Below are positions 63,013 through 64,000 of a stretch of 64,000 nucleotides of DNA, one piece after another. The notes beneath the pieces are model-generated. The model ran no database searches. It was not told the origin of the DNA and saw only the letters and a program-made list of their open reading frames with translations. Origin of the DNA: an uncultured Carboxylicivirga sp. (lineage in GTDB: Bacteria; Bacteroidota; Bacteroidia; Bacteroidales; Marinilabiliaceae); contig NZ_OY764327.1 in NCBI RefSeq assembly GCF_963668385.1, positions 2,170,001-2,234,000 of the forward strand. The letters are read 5' to 3'. How positions within the stretch are numbered: position 1 is the stretch's first letter; each line of letters starts with the position of its first letter. Both the position numbers and the translations under genes were made by a program.

Positions 63013-63043
63013 AAATCCTCCTGATTATCAGGAGGATTTTTTT
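63013..63043 (+). terminator. Orphan terminator at the right end of the element
   Basis: AAATCCTCCTGA (63013-63024) pairs perfectly with TCAGGAGGATTT (63028-63039), followed by more T. No plus-strand gene precedes it for more than 5 kb. It is best explained as the original terminator of tRNA-Arg, displaced by the insertion. Confidence 0.8.
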
Positions 63044-63489
63044 GTTTAAGTAATGAGTATGTATACGCAAATTTAACTTTTTTATATAAAATCAATTGGA
63101 CTGTTGCTATTTGTGCGTTTTGTATTTAGCTGTTGATAATACATCTCATTACGAAAAGCATTGGTTGTGATTTCATTTGTTTGTGTATACAGCTTTATCT
63201 GGATTTTAGCTTACCTAAGCTGAAAATTGTTTATGAGGAATAGACTGTCAGGACAAGTAAATTATAGCATGTTTTATTTCAACATTATTGTATGTGTAGC
63301 AGGTTGTTTACTTTTTTAGATTTGCTGTTAAGTATAAAAAGCAGATGGTTAATCAAGTAAAATAATCTGTTAATCACAATACAATAAAATTAAGTGTTAC
63401 GATTGAGGTGTTTTTGCAATTAACCTATAATTAATGTGATGAAGGATTGAAGCTGTTGGAGATGTCTAACGTATAAAAATCCATTTTTT
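63044..63489. other. Intergenic region to the right of the element
   Basis: About 450 bp, AT-rich, without an open frame of coding character. I see no repeat or RNA gene in it. It probably holds the promoter of the gene at 63490. Confidence 0.4.
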
Positions 63490-64000
63490 ATGGCAGTAAT
63501 GATTCCGGAGCGTCGCTCCACAGAAATGCATCTGAACACGGCATATCGACATATGCGTTTATGTTCGCAGGTGAAAGGAGCCGAGTCGCTTATTCAACCC
63601 ATTAGAAAAGTTATTGATGAATTAAAATCGGCCAGTGTCAAATCCGAAGAAGCCAAAATTACCAAAGAAGCGGCTTACGATCTGGTTTGTATGCAGGATG
63701 CTGTTCTCGACGATGAAATACGTACCTTCTTTGATGAGGTAAAAATGTTTGATCGTAAAAATCCTACCGTTAAGGTGATGAAAGCACTGTTTCCGGAAGA
63801 AAGCTTCGGTAAAATTGTAAATGCTCCCTTATATGCTGAGCCCGATGAGGCTGAAAAGATTTTAACCCGCTTACAACGTTTGGGAGAAGAGCATACTTTG
63901 CAAAAAGATCAGGAGGGTTTACAAAATGCTATTACAAGCTCGCGCGAAGGTTTAAGTAATTACAATCATTTAATTTCGCAATGGAAAATGGCCGAGGCCG
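63490..64000 (+). CDS. Hypothetical protein, N-terminal part (runs off window)
   Basis: ATG at 63490 opens a frame that continues past the window end (170 codons visible): MAVMIPERRSTEMHLNTAYR ... KVIDELKSASVKSEEAKITK ... KMFDRKNPTVKVMKALFPEES. The sequence is helical and charged, with no signal peptide or membrane segment. I do not recognise it. It is the first backbone gene to the right of the element. Confidence 0.65.
   Translation, partial: MAVMIPERRSTEMHLNTAYRHMRLCSQVKGAESLIQPIRKVIDELKSASVKSEEAKITKEAAYDLVCMQDAVLDDEIRTFFDEVKMFDRKNPTVKVMKALFPEESFGKIVNAPLYAEPDEAEKILTRLQRLGEEHTLQKDQEGLQNAITSSREGLSNYNHLISQWKMAEA

Overview
The window is chromosomal DNA of a Bacteroidota bacterium, probably in the Bacteroidales/Marinilabiliales range. 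Indicators are a gliding-motility-type lipoprotein (GldH), a secreted protein with a type IX secretion C-terminal sorting domain, an S46 dipeptidyl-peptidase, and promoters with the Bacteroidota -7 element TAnnTTTG. No species can be named from the sequence alone.

Positions 1-19750 are ordinary backbone: S46 peptidase (cut by the window edge), a glycosyltransferase with a radical SAM enzyme, holB - PSP1/RicT-like - gldH - trmB - alkyltransferase-like protein, a PAS histidine kinase, Mrp and NifU-like Fe-S proteins, a lipoate ligase, a 1210-residue GLUG-repeat T9SS cargo protein, Lnt, and a membrane-bound AraC-type regulator.

At 19776 a tRNA-Arg(CCG) gene marks the left end of what I read as one integrative element of about 43 kb. 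A large serine recombinase gene reads into the tRNA on the opposite strand, so its last codons are tRNA antisense. The right end is placed near 63012, where a degraded tRNA 3'-like sequence sits directly before an orphan terminator. Two minus-strand modules form the element's own machinery. The integration module has a DUF4248-like protein, a J-domain protein, a small protein and the recombinase. The replication module has a second DUF4248-like protein, an acidic protein, a coiled-coil protein and a primase-helicase. Both modules begin with the same colinear promoter/leader, with exactly the same distance from promoter to start codon. A GTTAAC iteron cluster lies on each side of the cargo. No relaxase, conjugation or phage structural genes are visible.

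The cargo (23072-57454) has three parts. (1) 23-37 kb: nitrite ammonification and nitrosative-stress genes, comprising nrfHA with its cytochrome c assembly genes, a PepSY protein, two cupin + DUF438/hemerythrin/PAS pairs, a DUF1858/DUF2249 protein, a possible nitrobindin-like barrel, an HcpR/FNR-like regulator and hybrid-cluster protein. An 18-bp palindrome lies exactly 20 bp from the -7 element of three promoters. (2) 36.9-46.6 kb: a type I restriction system with an active and a silent inverted hsdS, three inverted repeats and a tyrosine recombinase, which is a phase-variable specificity locus, plus a YhcG-type nuclease and a DUF6088 protein. (3) 47-57.5 kb: two Na+/Ca2+ exchangers, a pectate-lyase-like protein, a lipoprotein, and a two-component system whose candidate operator, CTTTAG-N5-CTTTAG-N10-TAnnTTTG, recurs at three promoters. 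It is followed by a four-gene envelope/lipid operon, a GAF protein, HU, and a TrkA-C gene fragment.

The backbone resumes with a partial gene at 63490.
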